From Nannochloris sp. 'desiccata' (Eukaryota > Chlorophyta > Trebouxiophyceae > Chlorellales > Chlorellaceae), in assembly GCA_019044685.2 (NCBI GenBank), contig JAGTXX020000006.1, forward strand, positions 2,685,501 through 2,749,500: 64,000 bases of DNA. The letters are read 5' to 3'. The notes below the pieces were generated by a model. The model had not been told where the DNA came from. It ran no database searches and was given only the letters and a program-made list of their open reading frames with translations. The position numbers and the translations under genes are program-made. Positions 30,532 to 43,306 of this stretch are shown here, in pieces. Within the stretch, counting starts at the first letter, position 1. Each line of letters starts with the position of its first letter.

Positions 30532-31134
30532 CCATGCCTGATTTCAAGGCAAGTTTATTTACTTGATATATTTTTTTGCAATGATAAATGTTCTGGGCTC
30601 TTCCGACATCAATTACCATGTTCTTAAAGGTCTAGGCTTGGCCGCGGTGGCTCATACGTTGAAATCCTAAATCAGAAATATATTGAAGGCATCGTTTCCA
30701 ATCGCGCAGCCGTGCTCCGAAATGCTCTAAAGTCTCATTGCTGAGTTATTTTTACTAACAGATAGGTTGGCACTGAAGCATGGAGAGCGCTATTGATGTG
30801 AACATTAGGAGAGTTGCCGCCGGTAGGAGCACAATGACTTTCGCCAACGTAAATGAGGAGGCTCTCCCTTTTCAGAAGACAGGATCTATTTTTCATATAA
30901 TAGAAATCAGAAAAGCTATGCTTCTGAAAATAATTATAAAGGGCAGTGCCATCATGGCCCTTTCACATGATGTGAAGGGCCTTTCCTAACTTGGGAGTTC
31001 TCTTCTAGGCGCAAGGATCTCCCGCTCTATTTAGCTCTGGTTACCTCGTTCTACATGCATAAAATAAGCAATCGCTACTTTTGTGTGTTTGCAACCTCGA
31101 AATCTCCTCTGCTGGAAAATCCTTTACTGTTATC
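30532..31134. promoter_or_regulatory. Upstream region of the first SBP gene
   Basis: 603 bp without a supportable gene. It should hold the promoter and leader of the SBP gene starting at 31135. Confidence 0.4.
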
Positions 31135-34100
31135 ATGGAAGAGGTTACCCCTCCTTTTGAACATGAGGCTATGCTAACTTCTGGAGCAGGTGTCCTAGAC
31201 GACATGCAAAAATCTTCCAGGGCGACTGCAAGCATTGGAGAAGGCGTTGAAGTGCCTGCTGCGAAACAAGATATCATAGAAGTCCCAAATGGCCAAGCCA
31301 TCGACGGGCAACTCCAACGGCCGGGTCCGCAATATAAACGCGGAAGAGGGAGATCATTCTTCAAAGACGCTCCGCGCAAAGGAGTAGCATGCCAAGGTAG
31401 GTTCAATTTGTCCGGTCTTGGGAGAAACTAACCAAACAAATCCTCAGCTTCCAAACAAATGCAATTTATGCAACTTATTTCTCTCCAAATGATGGTTCCG
31501 CAGTGCCTGGGTGTGATCGGTCGCTGCACAAGCTGAGAGATTATTACAAGGTACGCTGCGTCTTGCGCTTGCTTTCGGCTTACTTGAACGCAATTATACT
31601 GCTTAATTTACGATTTATGAACTAATTGGAGTCTGTGGTTTCAATTCTCATGTGCAGAGATACAAGGTGGGATATTGGAAATAGCGCATATGGGCACTTT
31701 GTTGGATGTACCACATGACGGGCGTTTGTGTGCTTGATTGCTTATCATTGTTGAGACAGCATTGCTGGTATTGGTAACCTTCACTTCCCTTTTTAACCTT
31801 TCCCTCGTATTTCCTTTCCAGATTTGCCCATACCATTTAGAATTGAATTGCATGGTAGTAGAAGGTCAGAGTATCCGCTTTTGCCAGCAGTGCGGTCGTT
31901 TCCAGCTTTTAGATGAATTTGATGGTGACCGCCGTTCGTGCCGCCGCAAACTTGAAAAGCATAACGAACGCCGTAGAAAACTAGAAGGTAGTCTCACCGA
32001 TTCTGACAGCGGTGGTGAGGGCAGTGGCCGTTCTCGTTCTGAACTCAAATACCATCGCAGTGGTGGCAGTCCACCTCATCCTTGGGGCATCCCTCCTCTT
32101 CCCGTTGGTGCTGGTAATGGCCTTGACGTGAACCTAATGCTGCAAAATATCGCCCGTGATGATTTTTTAATGAATGGATTAGGTTCTTCTTTAGCTGGAG
32201 GTATGCAGAGCCTTGCTTCTAGTGGTTGGATGCCATCTTCCTCAACTGGCGGCGGCGGCGGTGTTGTAGGGTCAACTTCGAATGGAATGAATGGTGGTGG
32301 TTCTGCTGCTCATATGCACCCTGATTTGGTGGCTGTATTAGCAGAAGTAGCAGCAGCTAATACTACTACAAAACATAACCAGGTTCAACAACAACATCAG
32401 CAGCAACGGCAACGTATTCCGGTGCTGACTTCTGAGCCTGCTCACCCTACAGCTATGCCTCCGTCAGCTGGCTTAACTGCTGATGCTTTGCGGCAATTCC
32501 TTAGAGATGGTGGCACTGGTGGCAACGGCACTCATGGTATGGGCAATGGTAATACTACTTCTAACGCTGGTGCTAATACTGCTGTTGGGGTGCCTACTAT
32601 TAAATCTGAGCCAATGTCGTTGGGCACGACGGGCAGCGCCTTTGCCTGGCCACCGAATGGAGGTACTACTCAATCTACCGATGTTGCATCACAGATGCAG
32701 CACAATAATAACCACACTGGACATAGTGCTCGTAGTAGAGGTGATAACACTAGGGTAGCTGCATTGGCAGCTGCTGCGGCAGCAGCGTCTGCCGACGAAC
32801 AACACCAGTGGGACACTAGTTCTCTACAACAGCAAGCTCGGCAGCAAAATGCTAGGGATGCCCATATTGGAGAAATGTTGAGATCTTTACAATCGCAAAT
32901 CTCAAATGGCAGCAATGGTGGTTCACAACCATCGGTCGTCTTCCCGAATAACAATAACAGCAATACTAGTAACAATGGTTCTACTATGAATGGCAATGTT
33001 CCCAGCGCTGCTCGTGGTGGTCCTTTCCATCCCGGTGCTCCAAGCTATGCACTTTCTGGTGCACTTGGCGGCAATGCCCAAACACCCGTCGTCGGTCAAT
33101 TACTTAATTTATTACAGCAACTTCAAAATGCAAATGGTCCGCGTGTACCTCCTGAGCAAGATGTCATGACGTTGTCTATGAAGCTGTTTAAAATGACCCC
33201 TGCACAGTTGCCTCCTGGTTTACTTCATGAGCTCACCGCATGGATGACTAAAACACCGACCTATGGTGAAATTGCAATGCGTCCTGGGTGTATCCACCTC
33301 ACTACAAGTATACTCTCAACTGAATCTGAGCGTGCATGGCTGGATAGAAGCGTCTGTAGTACTGTACATCGTGCTTTGCGTAATACAGGACTTGGCCTTT
33401 GTGGTAGTCCCGCTGCTGAAGCTCTATTACTGCAAATGCAGAGTGCTGACGGTCCTAAAGCTGCTATTGTACTTGCTGGAGAAGTAAAAATGGTATTGGA
33501 TCTTACTACAACTGATTCTACGCATCGTCCACCTGTGCCTTCGTTGTTTTCTGTCCGGCCATTAGCAGCAACCCCTGATTATAAGGGATCTTTCCTTATA
33601 CTTGGTCAAGGAATGGATTTTAATCAAAATGACCGTATTTTCTGTCGTACTCAATGCCGCAATGCACATATTGAGGTGATTAATCGCGATCCTGCTCTCC
33701 TTGATGAGAACAACAGCGATGCCAGTGGCACTGGTGGCGGGTGGTTGCATGTTGCGGTTCCCCTTCTTAATGCTGGTGGGTACGCTATGGAAATTGCTCG
33801 TGGACCGTTTGTCAGCTCTCCTATTGGGTGTGTTGTCCTTGACGACCCTCTGGCCGTTGCAGAAGTGAGGCAACTCGAGAGTGACTCTGATGGCATATCA
33901 GTCTCTGCGTTCATTCAAAAACTTGGTTTGATTGTGCAAATGCGTAAACGCATTGATATTGGCGCCTCCTTAGCGACGGAGATGCAGGATGAAACAGTGG
34001 ACAGAATTGCACAGGTAGCTCAAGAAGTAGCTGCAGTGAGTTTGAAAAAAGGATGGCCTGCTGTGCTGCGGTTGGTTCTTCCCGTAATTGCTGCTGCTAT

Positions 34101-35583
34101 GCCTGCTGCGCAAGGTCTGGACTGTGTGTCTCGCTTGTTGGGTACTGGTGTGATTCCTCTTTCAGCTGCAGTCGTCTCTGGAGATGCTGCACTTGTTGAA
34201 GTTTTAGGTGCCTGGGCTGCTGTTCACTGCATTGCTTTATTTAACGCAGAAGATAGTGCTGCCTCGTGGGGTTTGAATGCACTGCACCTTGCTGCTATGT
34301 TGAATGAGCCATGCTCTATTGCAACTGCATTGAATAAGTGGGTTATTGGAGCTACTGCTGCATGGAGTGTTGTACCGCCTGCTGCTGGCGTCAGTCCTCT
34401 TTCTATTGCCGCTTCTCTTGGACAAGATGAATTGCTTCAAATGTTGGTCCTCCAAGGTGTTCCTGGTGCTGCTGAAGCTTTATCAGCAATGTATAAACAA
34501 CGCACTCTGATGGCTCCTTCCTCTCCTCAACAATTGCTTGAGCGAAAGATCAAAAAAGTTGCCGAGCAACAGCAAAAACTATATGAAAGAGATCAAGCCA
34601 TGAATAACAACACCAATGGACGCCATTCTACTCCTTTTATTACTATTCTGCCTCCTCGTAGCTCTGCCTATGGTGATGATGAAGGTGCCTCGTCTTCAAA
34701 CTCGTCCTCTGTTCGATCTTCTAAAATTAGTTCTCCACATAGCCTAGAAAACGTGAGCAGAGAGCCGTCCGTAATGTCACCTATGGCATTAAATGTGGTA
34801 ATACACGACAATAACCAGGCAGCAGGACTTAATGGTACTGAGAGGGCAGCAGCGATAACAGCCAGGGACATCAGTGGCAGGCGGACAAGGCGAAGACCCA
34901 TTACAACCGAATCTTTTGTTATTGCTCCAGAATCTACGATGGCGGCAATAACGCCACGTAGTCTGCTTTTATTTATTTGTCATTTGGTGTTGACAGTGCT
35001 GTTGCCGGCTCTACTGCCTGAGCGCATTGCTCTGGGTGCTGCCGTCTTACCTGCTGTAGTGATTACTTCTTTTACTAGCTTTGACCAGGGACCTTCAGAG
35101 ATGTTGTGGTCTACATTTTGTGCTGCAGTGATGACTCTGATGGCTGTTAGTCTTAATAGATCAGCTGCAATGGCGCAGGTGAGAACAAGCGCATTCAACA
35201 TGTTGTGCTCAAGTCCGCGTGCGCGTGCCGTGCTAAGCACCCTTTGGCTCTTGGCTATGACCAACACACTGGGTTTAAGGAGGTTCCGGAATGCTGCCTT
35301 GTTAATAATTAATTCTACCCTGTGTCTGGTTCCCTTGCCTGCTGTGAGCAGTGGGAAGGAAGCATGGTTGAGAATGACTGTAGCGGCAACTATAGCCTTG
35401 TTGCTTGCTATATGCGTGCCCACAGTAGTGGGTAAGTATTTAAAATGCAGAGCATCTAATGAAGGCAATGAATTTAACCCCGTTGCAGCTGTAGCAGAGC
35501 AAGAGCTACAGCAGCGGCAGCGGCCTTCTCTTGAAGAGGTTGAGATCAAGGCTATTGTCAACGCAGCTAATGTGGAACTCTAA
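31135..35583 (+). CDS. SBP-domain transcription factor with ankyrin-like repeats and C-terminal TM (SPL-like 1)
   Basis: Exons 31135-31396, 31504-31550, 31658-31666 (nine bases) and 31822-35583 give 1359 residues. The joined SBP domain runs ACQVPGCDRSLHKLRDYYK, then RYK from the microexon, then ICPYHLELNCMVVEG and RFCQQCGRFQLLDEF to the nuclear signal RRKLEKHNERRRK. The usual finger-2 His is Gln (GRFQ). A long Asn/Gly/Gln-rich middle is followed by a conserved region (MKLFKMTPAQLPPGL), ankyrin-like repeats (LNALHLAAMLNEP, then SPLSIAASLGQDELL) and several hydrophobic helices near the C-terminus. It resembles long SPL1/12/14 proteins and algal CRR1. It should bind GTAC cores; whether it senses copper cannot be told. 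Confidence 0.92.
31658..31666 (+). other. 9-nt microexon inside the SBP domain
   Basis: TGTGCAG precedes and GTGGGA follows AGATACAAG. It encodes Arg-Tyr-Lys, exactly the residues needed between YYK and ICPYH in the SBP domain. Both flanking introns are phase 0. Confidence 0.88.
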
Positions 35584-36030
35584 AATCCAGTAGAAATACA
35601 CGTATCTAATTATAACTCCAATCAAAGAATCATATTTGTCAATTTTTTCCAAGTGTTTTTCCCCAAGTGGCTTGCTCTCCGCTTTTTGATTTTAAAGTCG
35701 CTCTAAATTTATTGTAACGACTTTTTAGATTAGCATTGTCAGCAGACTGTTTCTAGAGGCACAATGGATGAGATCAAGGCCTGAGAAAATGTCTGAAAAC
35801 GTTGTAATGCTTTTCCCTTGAAATGAGGGTGGCTGTGATCACATCTCATGAGGGCTCACTTCTGATGTAGTTCTGATGCATCTCGTCGTATGTGAACAAA
35901 AACCATGGCCTGGTTGGCTACTACAATTATCACTGGAATCATTACTTTTTATTACTCTTTAAGATCACTTCTTCAGTTTCAGGAGTGTCGCACTCAGTGT
36001 GTGCTTGTAAATATTTTCAGATAAAAGCCA
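35584..36030. promoter_or_regulatory. Spacer between the two tandem SBP genes
   Basis: Contains a TGTAA at 35713-35717 (130 bp past the first stop) and the promoter of the second gene. No other feature. Confidence 0.45.
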
Positions 36031-39000
36031 ATGTTAGATGTAGAAAAACAGAGCGATAGTCCACCGGTAGACGAAGAGTCCCATATACTCCGAGATAACC
36101 CCAGGAAGACACAATGTCAGGTAGGCAACGGCATTAGTTGATTTAGCCAGCGCAGCGCAGGGGTTCTTTCAATCTAGGAGTATGACGATGGCATACATTT
36201 GTTTTTCCTCTTTTGTCCTTCCCATACCACCGATGCAGTGTGTCTCCTTGATATTGAGCTTCTATAATGCGCATACATGCGCTGTGAAGTTCTACTCTCG
36301 GTTTCAAGGATAGTTTTTATTTTTGATTTTACAAGCATACTCAACTTTTCACAACTGCAGGTGGAGGGGTGCCGCATCGCTCTTCCAAAACGCAGAGCTT
36401 ATCACAAGGTATGTACTTTCAGAAAATGACACTGAGTCCTTTCAGCCGGCCTAGTATTCTCCCAAAGTAAATATGTCTATCCTACAGAGATATACCGCCC
36501 AGCATCATTGTTATTCTTACCACAGGTTATGCTGTTTTTACCAACCTTTCAACCCATGAATTTATTTGCAGAGATACCGTATCTGCAACTATCATGCTAC
36601 CCTCAGCCAAATGGTGTTAGAAGGTCGCCACATGCGGTTCTGTCAGCAGTGCGGACGTTTCCAGCTTCTTTCAGAATTTGAGGGTGACAAGAGATCATGC
36701 CGAGCAAAGCTCGATCTCCATAATGCTCGTAGAAAACAAGCTCGTGAAGCTGCGTCACGCCCGCGTTACCTTGATGATGCAAACTCGTCTTCTCCTAGAA
36801 AATTACAAAACTCTAAAAACATGCCGACTGGACTCCAAATGACCTCAGTGACACACCGTTCAACAGACTGTCTGCATCCTTCATGGAAATTTGTACCTTC
36901 TTTCGACGAAAATGATGGCGAAGATGAGGGAGGGGGGACATCAGTTCCTAGGCCAACTGGCCAACGCAATGCCGGTGGTGCTGGTGGTTGGGGAGCCATC
37001 AGACCCGAGCATGACCTTGATAAGCTTCTTAAAGATCTTGCTGCAGATGGTGTATTACACCCTTCTAATGGACACCCCACGGAGAAATATATTACTCACG
37101 GTAATATTAATGAGGATGCACAGGCGACTACTGTTGATGAACTCTTAGGACAGGTATACAATGCACCTATATTGCCATCTAACCTGCCAGGACCTTCAAG
37201 CGCAGCAGAAATAGATGATTCTATGATGCATTACCATCATACTCTTGATGATGTACAATTTACAGCAGTACCAGCACCCCGACAAGTCCATCTTGCGCAT
37301 GCTCCAAGACCACAACAACCGCCCCTTGTTCACCCACAGCAACAACACCATCTCAATTCGTACCAAATTGCAGAAGAATTGTTATCTAACCACGATCAAA
37401 CCAATCCTGCAGTTAACTACGAAGCTTCCTATGATCTTGCACGCGTTAGCTTTAAATTATTCAACGTTCACCCGTCTGAGCTTCCAGCAGGCATGTCCGC
37501 TGAGCTGCAAAACATCCTCCAAAACTCAAGTTATTTAACTTACAATGCACGTATTGGATGCACGCATCTAAGCGTAGAAACGCTATTATCACGTCGTGAA
37601 ATCACAGCACTTGAATCTGGAGGTTCTCTTGGCTTATTAGAAAATGCAATTTCTCAAAGTCATTCTTTCTTCCCTAGACACACTTTTGAAGGCCCTGATG
37701 GCAAAGTAGTAGCTCAAATCGGTTCAGACGTGTCTTTAAAAGCTGGTGCCCGTGATATAGTGACTTTACGTATCATTGCTGGATCTTCTACTGCCTTGTG
37801 TGTCAAACAAGTGATGCCGGTGGCTGTGGTTACGGGCAAGGCTGCTAAATTTAGGCTCTACGGCTCGAATATCTCTGGTACTCAGGATATGGTGGTATGT
37901 AGACAAGGGCCTAATTTACCTGATTTAGAAGTGATTGGTGCTGTGAACAAACATGCTTTTGAATTTAACAACTCCGAGGTGGTTGAATTTGTACTGCCCC
38001 ATCCTGCTGAGGGGTTGCACTTTGTTGAAGTACAGCGAGGATCCTTGTTGAGCTCAACTGCGGTTCCATTCTTAGTTATTGATAACGAGGATGTAGTGAA
38101 AGAGCTTCGACAGCTTGAATACGATACTGCTGGTGTGGGGGATGCGCATGCTGTAGCTGCCTTTGTAAAAAATGTTGGCGTGGTGCTGGACTGGACCAAG
38201 GCTTCCCCTGCTGCTGCTGCTGCTGCCCCCTCTTCGTCTACTAGCCTTACTACTACCGATAATAATAAAGATGGCGAAGACCGCATTGCAGAGGTAGCGC
38301 AACGTGTTGTTGCTACCTGTATTGTCCGCGGCTGGCCTGCGCTCTTAGGTCTTATCCTCCCCGCCATGGTACCTCCCGGCACCGACCCCGCCACTGTGAT
38401 TGAAAACTTCAAATCATATTCAAAACAAGGGCTGTCTATGCTTCATTTGGCCGTATTATCCCGCTGTGCTGCAGTAGTACAAGTCATTGCTGACTGGTCG
38501 TCAGATAGTCGTCGTCGTTGGATTTGTGAGCCTGCTCCCGCAGCTGGCGGGTTGACTCCATTACACCTTGCGTGTTTAATCAACGACGAGGGGGCCATGG
38601 CATCCGCACTTACTTCTTTATATCCTGAAGGAATTAAATTATGGACTCGATCCTTTACATATGATCAAGCTCGGCCTCTTGATTTTGCCATCTCTGCAAA
38701 TAACACTCCTATCTTAATTTGGTTGAAAAAGCAAGGAGTGATACCTCAACGAGCAAGAAGGAATGACGATGAGGGCGAAGACTCTGGTAGTAGTGGCAGC
38801 GGATCTCCTACACGATGGAACAAGTATGGTCCCAAGAAGGAGGTAGAGATCATGGAGGCGAGCAGTGCAAAGAACGGGGATGCTACTGCGGTGCTGGCTG
38901 GTACTAATGACGTCGGTAATAACAGTAAAGACGTAATAGACGTAGGGACTGAAGTCAAGGGACGAGGTGGCAGCAGGAGACGCTCAGAGCAAGAAAGATT

Positions 39001-39232
39001 GCGTTTAGAAAGAAAGAATAGGTATTTAGATACTGTGTGTCAAGCAATGCAGCTGGTTGACGACGAATTGAGAGCACTATCTCGCTCTACAACAACTGGA
39101 CAAGGTAGGGGTAATGATGGAGGTGAAGAAGAAAAGAATGTTTTATTGTCGCTGGTACCGAGAGGGGCACTGGTGGTGGCAGCTGCTGGTACAGCAGCGC
39201 TTGTCGCCTATTTAAGAACAATGCAACTGTAG
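36031..39232 (+). CDS. SBP-domain transcription factor with ankyrin-like repeats and C-terminal TM (SPL-like 2)
   Basis: Exons 36031-36120, 36361-36408 and 36572-39232 give 932 residues. The SBP domain starts early: TQCQVEGCRIALPKRRAYHK, then RYRICNYHATLSQMVLEG, RFCQQCGRFQLLSEFEG and the basic AKLDLHNARRKQ. As in its neighbour, Gln takes the place of the finger-2 His. A Gln/His/Pro-rich stretch is followed by the shared block (VSFKLFNVHPSELPAGM), ankyrin-like repeats (LSMLHLAVLSRCAAV, then GLTPLHLACLINDEGAM) and a final hydrophobic helix (GALVVAAAGTAALVAYL). It is a tandem paralogue of the first SBP gene, with the second SBP intron in the same place but no microexon, and a different phase at the first. 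Confidence 0.92.
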
Positions 39233-39590
39233 CTAAAATTACTGCGCCTACTACATAATTAAGGGCAAGTTAATTTATTAAAATGTGTATTCACGTGATT
39301 TTTGTCATTATAGCTTACCAGTTAACCAGTATAATATCGGTGTGACCCGGTTTTACTCTTGCCTATGGAGAAACACAGTGTAAGCGTCTTTCTTCCTTCA
39401 AAATTTGCAGCATTGTACAAACTCAGACCCACTGGGAGGCTGCTGCTGTCAAACTTGGGATTTTTTTTACACGGGTGGGTAAAGGGTATTCTACTGTTTG
39501 AAATGAAATACTAAATGAAATACTAAATAAAGTACTAAAAAATGTACTATGTACTATACTTATCTAACCCTGTCTATTTCTCTACGACTA
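39233..39590. other. Convergent intergenic region with short tandem repeat
   Basis: Bases about 39500-39560 carry an imperfect repeat of GAAATACTAAAT-like units. Otherwise unremarkable. Confidence 0.5.
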
Positions 39591-41265
39591 CTAGACACTA
39601 TTGCATTTTTCATCATCCACTTCTTTCCCCTGGGCAACAGCGTTGTGACAGTTGATAATATCAACTACTACAGGATCTGTCCAACTGCCTTCTTCACTGC
39701 GGTCTCCAGGGTATATAGCCAACACATCCCAACTTCCAGTGCCCCAAATATACGCTCTCTTAACGCCCTGATACTCACAACCACCCTGTTTAAAATATTC
39801 ACTTGATTTTTGATAGAAATATCTCCTGTAATCTCGTACTTCATTCGGTTGTTCAGTTGAACACATCTGGAAAGGGTCTTTTGCACAGGTATATTGTCCA
39901 CCCATGCCGAAGAATGGCGTATACGCAGCTTCTCGTGCGGTCCTTGCAGGTACATCCCCGTTTTGAGAAGTACCGCCACCAACGCCAAATTCGCCAAAAT
40001 GGACCTCAGTTCCTGCATCTGTAATTTCTTTCAAACTCATATCATAAAATCCTAACTCTATATCCATACGTTCAAGGAGCCCTTCAAAATCACATGTTTT
40101 AAATTGGGGGGTGGGCATAGGGGTGTAGGCGCTAATGCCGATGAAGTCGGCAGTTTTGTAGAGTTGCTTCACGGCAGGCAAATCTGGGTATTTTGAGGCA
40201 TCAAAAGTTGCATTCAATGCATCAAGATATTTATATGCATCCACTATGCCCACGTACTCGCAGCCACATGCTTTTAAATTGTTAGCACCAAGGCCAACAA
40301 GCACAGGCCCTGCTCGACTGTCTGTAGCTCTACTGGACACAATTCGACTTCGAATCCTGTTGACAACATCGATCCATTGATTTGGGTAGGAAAATACAGT
40401 AGCACCCATTTCACCTTGTAAAGTAAATTCAACTTGAGAGCCTGCTGTGGCTGCCTCGCTCAGCATGTCGGCAAGCGGGTTTAAAATGATTTCTTCATAA
40501 GAATAATTCCCATATTTTTGGGTGGGATCAAATTTCAGAGTATTTCTCCACCCACCTAACGCCTTTCCATCATCTACTCGTGCATTTACAGCTAAATTAA
40601 GTCCCTTTGAAGCTGCATACTTCATACAACTACCTACGTTGTCTATAAAACTTTTTAACTGCGACTCAGATATCTCAGGACAGGAACCGTCTTCTCTCAC
40701 AAAACACCAATGATCCACTTCAGTAGCATTAAAGCGACTGTAACAGTAGTAGGTACTCAAATCAGCTCCTCTACAAGAAGGGTCAAAGCCTTCAGGGTAT
40801 GGCTGCAAGGGGCCAGTATCCACCCAATACAAGGTTGGGATAAACTGTACATAGAGGATGTTTTCATAAGACACTACACGATCAACCATGTCAAGACAAC
40901 GAGATGTACCAGTAGATTGGTCAATTTCGTAGTCCCAGGGACCTCCCAGGAAGATACTGGCGCCAAATTGGGCTATTTTTAGAGGCTGTGAAGATGAGGC
41001 GTCGGTGGCTTGAGGTCCAGAAGCTTGCAATAATACCCTACTGGATGGAGCTGCAAGGCAAAAGAAATGTTGGAATGATTTATTGAGTTGAAAATTTGAC
41101 AAATCACGTGCCTTTTACACGAACTACATCTCTCCATTGCTAGAAACAAAATATCTTACCTCTCGCCTGAATGCCCAGGAACTGCATGCCCACAAAAAGA
41201 GCCACCGAGACCCATGCGACGACTTTAATATCCTGAAAACTGCTCTTAGCACTCGCATGCACCAT
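39591..41265 (-). CDS. Secreted glycoside-hydrolase-like protein (TIM-barrel type)
   Basis: Exon 1 (41265-41160) and exon 2 (41050-39591) join within an Ala codon, giving 521 residues. The first exon ends in a hydrophobic signal anchor (VVAWVSVALFVGMQFLG). The body has the look of a clan-A glycoside hydrolase: strands with QFIPTLYWVDTG, NLAVNARVDDGK, then FTLQGEMGATVF (candidate acid/base Glu) and EVHFGEFGVGGG (candidate nucleophile Glu). Many Cys (SCRGADLSTYYCYSRF, GSCPEIS, CGCEYVG) suggest disulfides outside the cell. The exact family and substrate are not clear; a wall polysaccharide is likely. Identification as a hydrolase is an inference from motif placement. Confidence 0.7.
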
Positions 41266-41585
41266 CTCTGATGTCTTTATGGCGAATTAAATTCAAAAAT
41301 AAAGTTGACAGGAACTTTGGAGCCCTTCAAGTTGGCTTAAGTTGAGAAAATGCGCCTTAAAAAGGCTTTTTAAGAATGCATGCACCTGTTTACGAATACT
41401 AATATAGATAAACTACCAAAGACTATCTTAAAAATAATGAAAATGTGTAACGAAATGCGCTCTTGACTGCAAAAACGGGCCCGCGGGGCGGCAACGCGCT
41501 TCATGCTTCAAGGTTGAGGCGGTCCTTTCTTGGCCGAATCAAAATTTTACAACTTGCATGTTGGAATTTAAATCTAATACCGTTA

Positions 41586-42398
41586 TCAAGCTGAAAATGC
41601 ATTCTGCTGCTCACTTGATCTACGTCTCTTCCAGATGACTATAGCCTTTGTACACAAATGCGACAACAGCCCTAATGGACCTACCATGAAACATAACACT
41701 GCAGAGTGACCTATTGGTACATTGTGGCGCTGTCCATCTGCATAAACCCACCTGTAGAGAGAATTTAGTTGAACATTTGAGTCTCAAATACCTCTGAATG
41801 ACCTATGTAGATATAATTCTACATTAAGATAACTTTGACCATCACAAATAACGCAAAATTCTAAACATATTAAAGCGTACCGTGCTTGAAAGAGGTCTAT
41901 GGTGACTAAATGAAGCCACGCCAGGGTCGTAGCTTCAGCAGAATTAAATGCAGTAGCAAAAACAGCCATATCTGGTAGTTGTAAAGCTAAATTACTGCCC
42001 ATTGTAGCAGCTTTAGTTATTCCCCAGAAATTTCCTAGAGGGTGCCACAAAAATAAAAAAACGAGGTAGAAAGCGGCAGCACAATAAAAAGGAACTTTTG
42101 AGGTCAGGAGTTTACGTGTAAAAGGTTTCTGCGGTGCGGCAATGATTAATCCGTAGAATGGCATGACAGCCAAGGTTGCCACATTGAAGACTGTCTCTGG
42201 CGACAGAAGAGCAGTGCAGCTTAGGGAGGAACGGGCATGGGGTGGTGGTGTGCGGTGTCTTGCAAGACGTAGAGGAAGCGCATTTAATCTATATTGTCTT
42301 GAAATTAATGCTTGATGTATTGAAAAACCATTATTTTTCGCGCAGGACTTGGCGCGGTTAAGAATCTGAGACATTTGAAATTCGCAATGCTTGATCAA
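41586..42398 (-). CDS. ABA4-like DUF4281 protein (neoxanthin formation)
   Basis: Exon 1 (42398-41881; a second Met at 42374 may be the true start) and exon 2 (41751-41586) join within an Arg codon, giving 227 residues. The N-terminus is basic and Ser/Arg-rich, like a plastid transit peptide. The membrane domain shows FNVATLAVMPFYGLIIAAP, AWLHLVTIDLFQAR-WVYADG and VGPLGLLSHLCTKAI, closely matching plant ABA4. ABA4 is required for neoxanthin synthesis from violaxanthin in the plastid. The joint completes the family block DLFxAR-W. The gene is divergent from ribosomal protein L35. Confidence 0.87.
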
Positions 42399-43306
42399 AA
42401 TATTCAGAATTTGAATTCCAAGTGAGCGACAGGAAACGAAGGCCTTTACTGAGTATGGAGATCAAATTTATGATTCCTATTTCAAGAATGTTTGCAACAA
42501 TGGGGCATTGAAGTGTTTGCAAACTATAGAGATAGAAAATGGGGCAGAGGGCCCGGGCGGGTTTCAAAGAATTCAAGAGAGCTCCACCATCCTGACAGGA
42601 ATTATCTATTGCCACAAGGGGGGATGAACAAGCAGCAAACAACTATATGAGAACACAGAGGAATTAAATATCAGAAGGAAAAATAATGAATTTTTAAAAG
42701 TAACGTTTCAGAGAAAGAATACAGGGCGGGGCGTTGGGCGGGCAAATTTTAAAAATTCAACTTGGCGGCGAGAATTTCTTGTGTGGTTCCCCTTTCATGT
42801 CAATATCATGAGAACAGCAGTACAATGCGGTTCTCAATCTGTTATCTCGCTTTGTGTGCAGGTGGCTACCGCTCTCAAACGAATTAAGCTCAAATGATCT
42901 CCCTTGAAAACGTTTACAATCACGGGATCGCACGTCAAGAGCTTCATATTCATCTCATGTTTTCATACTATTTGGTATCAAGCGATGCAGCTCATTAAGG
43001 TAGAATGGCAGTTTCGACTCCAAACGAGAGATCAAATTCAAGGTTGTAGACTCAAACCCACAATAAGGAAAAAAACTGGCGCACGCTAGAAGGACCCAAA
43101 ACAATATAGCACTCGACTAAACAGTTAAGCAGCATATGTCTGCGTATATAAAGTGCATTTAGGGCAAATGTTGAGAGGGTCAGGTTAGTCAACAGCAAAA
43201 ATTTTGGCTGTCAAATCACAATCGACCCCGGAATTCCTCAAGACTGCCAAGTTATTTTCTTTGGGCTTCCAACCATGATATGTCCTCTTTCCTTTAGATA
43301 AACACA
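42399..43306. promoter_or_regulatory. Divergent region between ABA4-like and RPL35 genes
   Basis: 907 bp. Open frames here are antisense or chance. GC-rich words (GGGCGGGGCGTTGGGCGGGC, about 42723-42742) lie near the ABA4 side; their role is unknown. Confidence 0.4.

Noticed and set aside
30630..30680. GGCCGCGGTGGCTCA, resembling a pol III A-box or SINE start
   Set aside because: No B-box, no terminator and no second copy seen; similarity too short.
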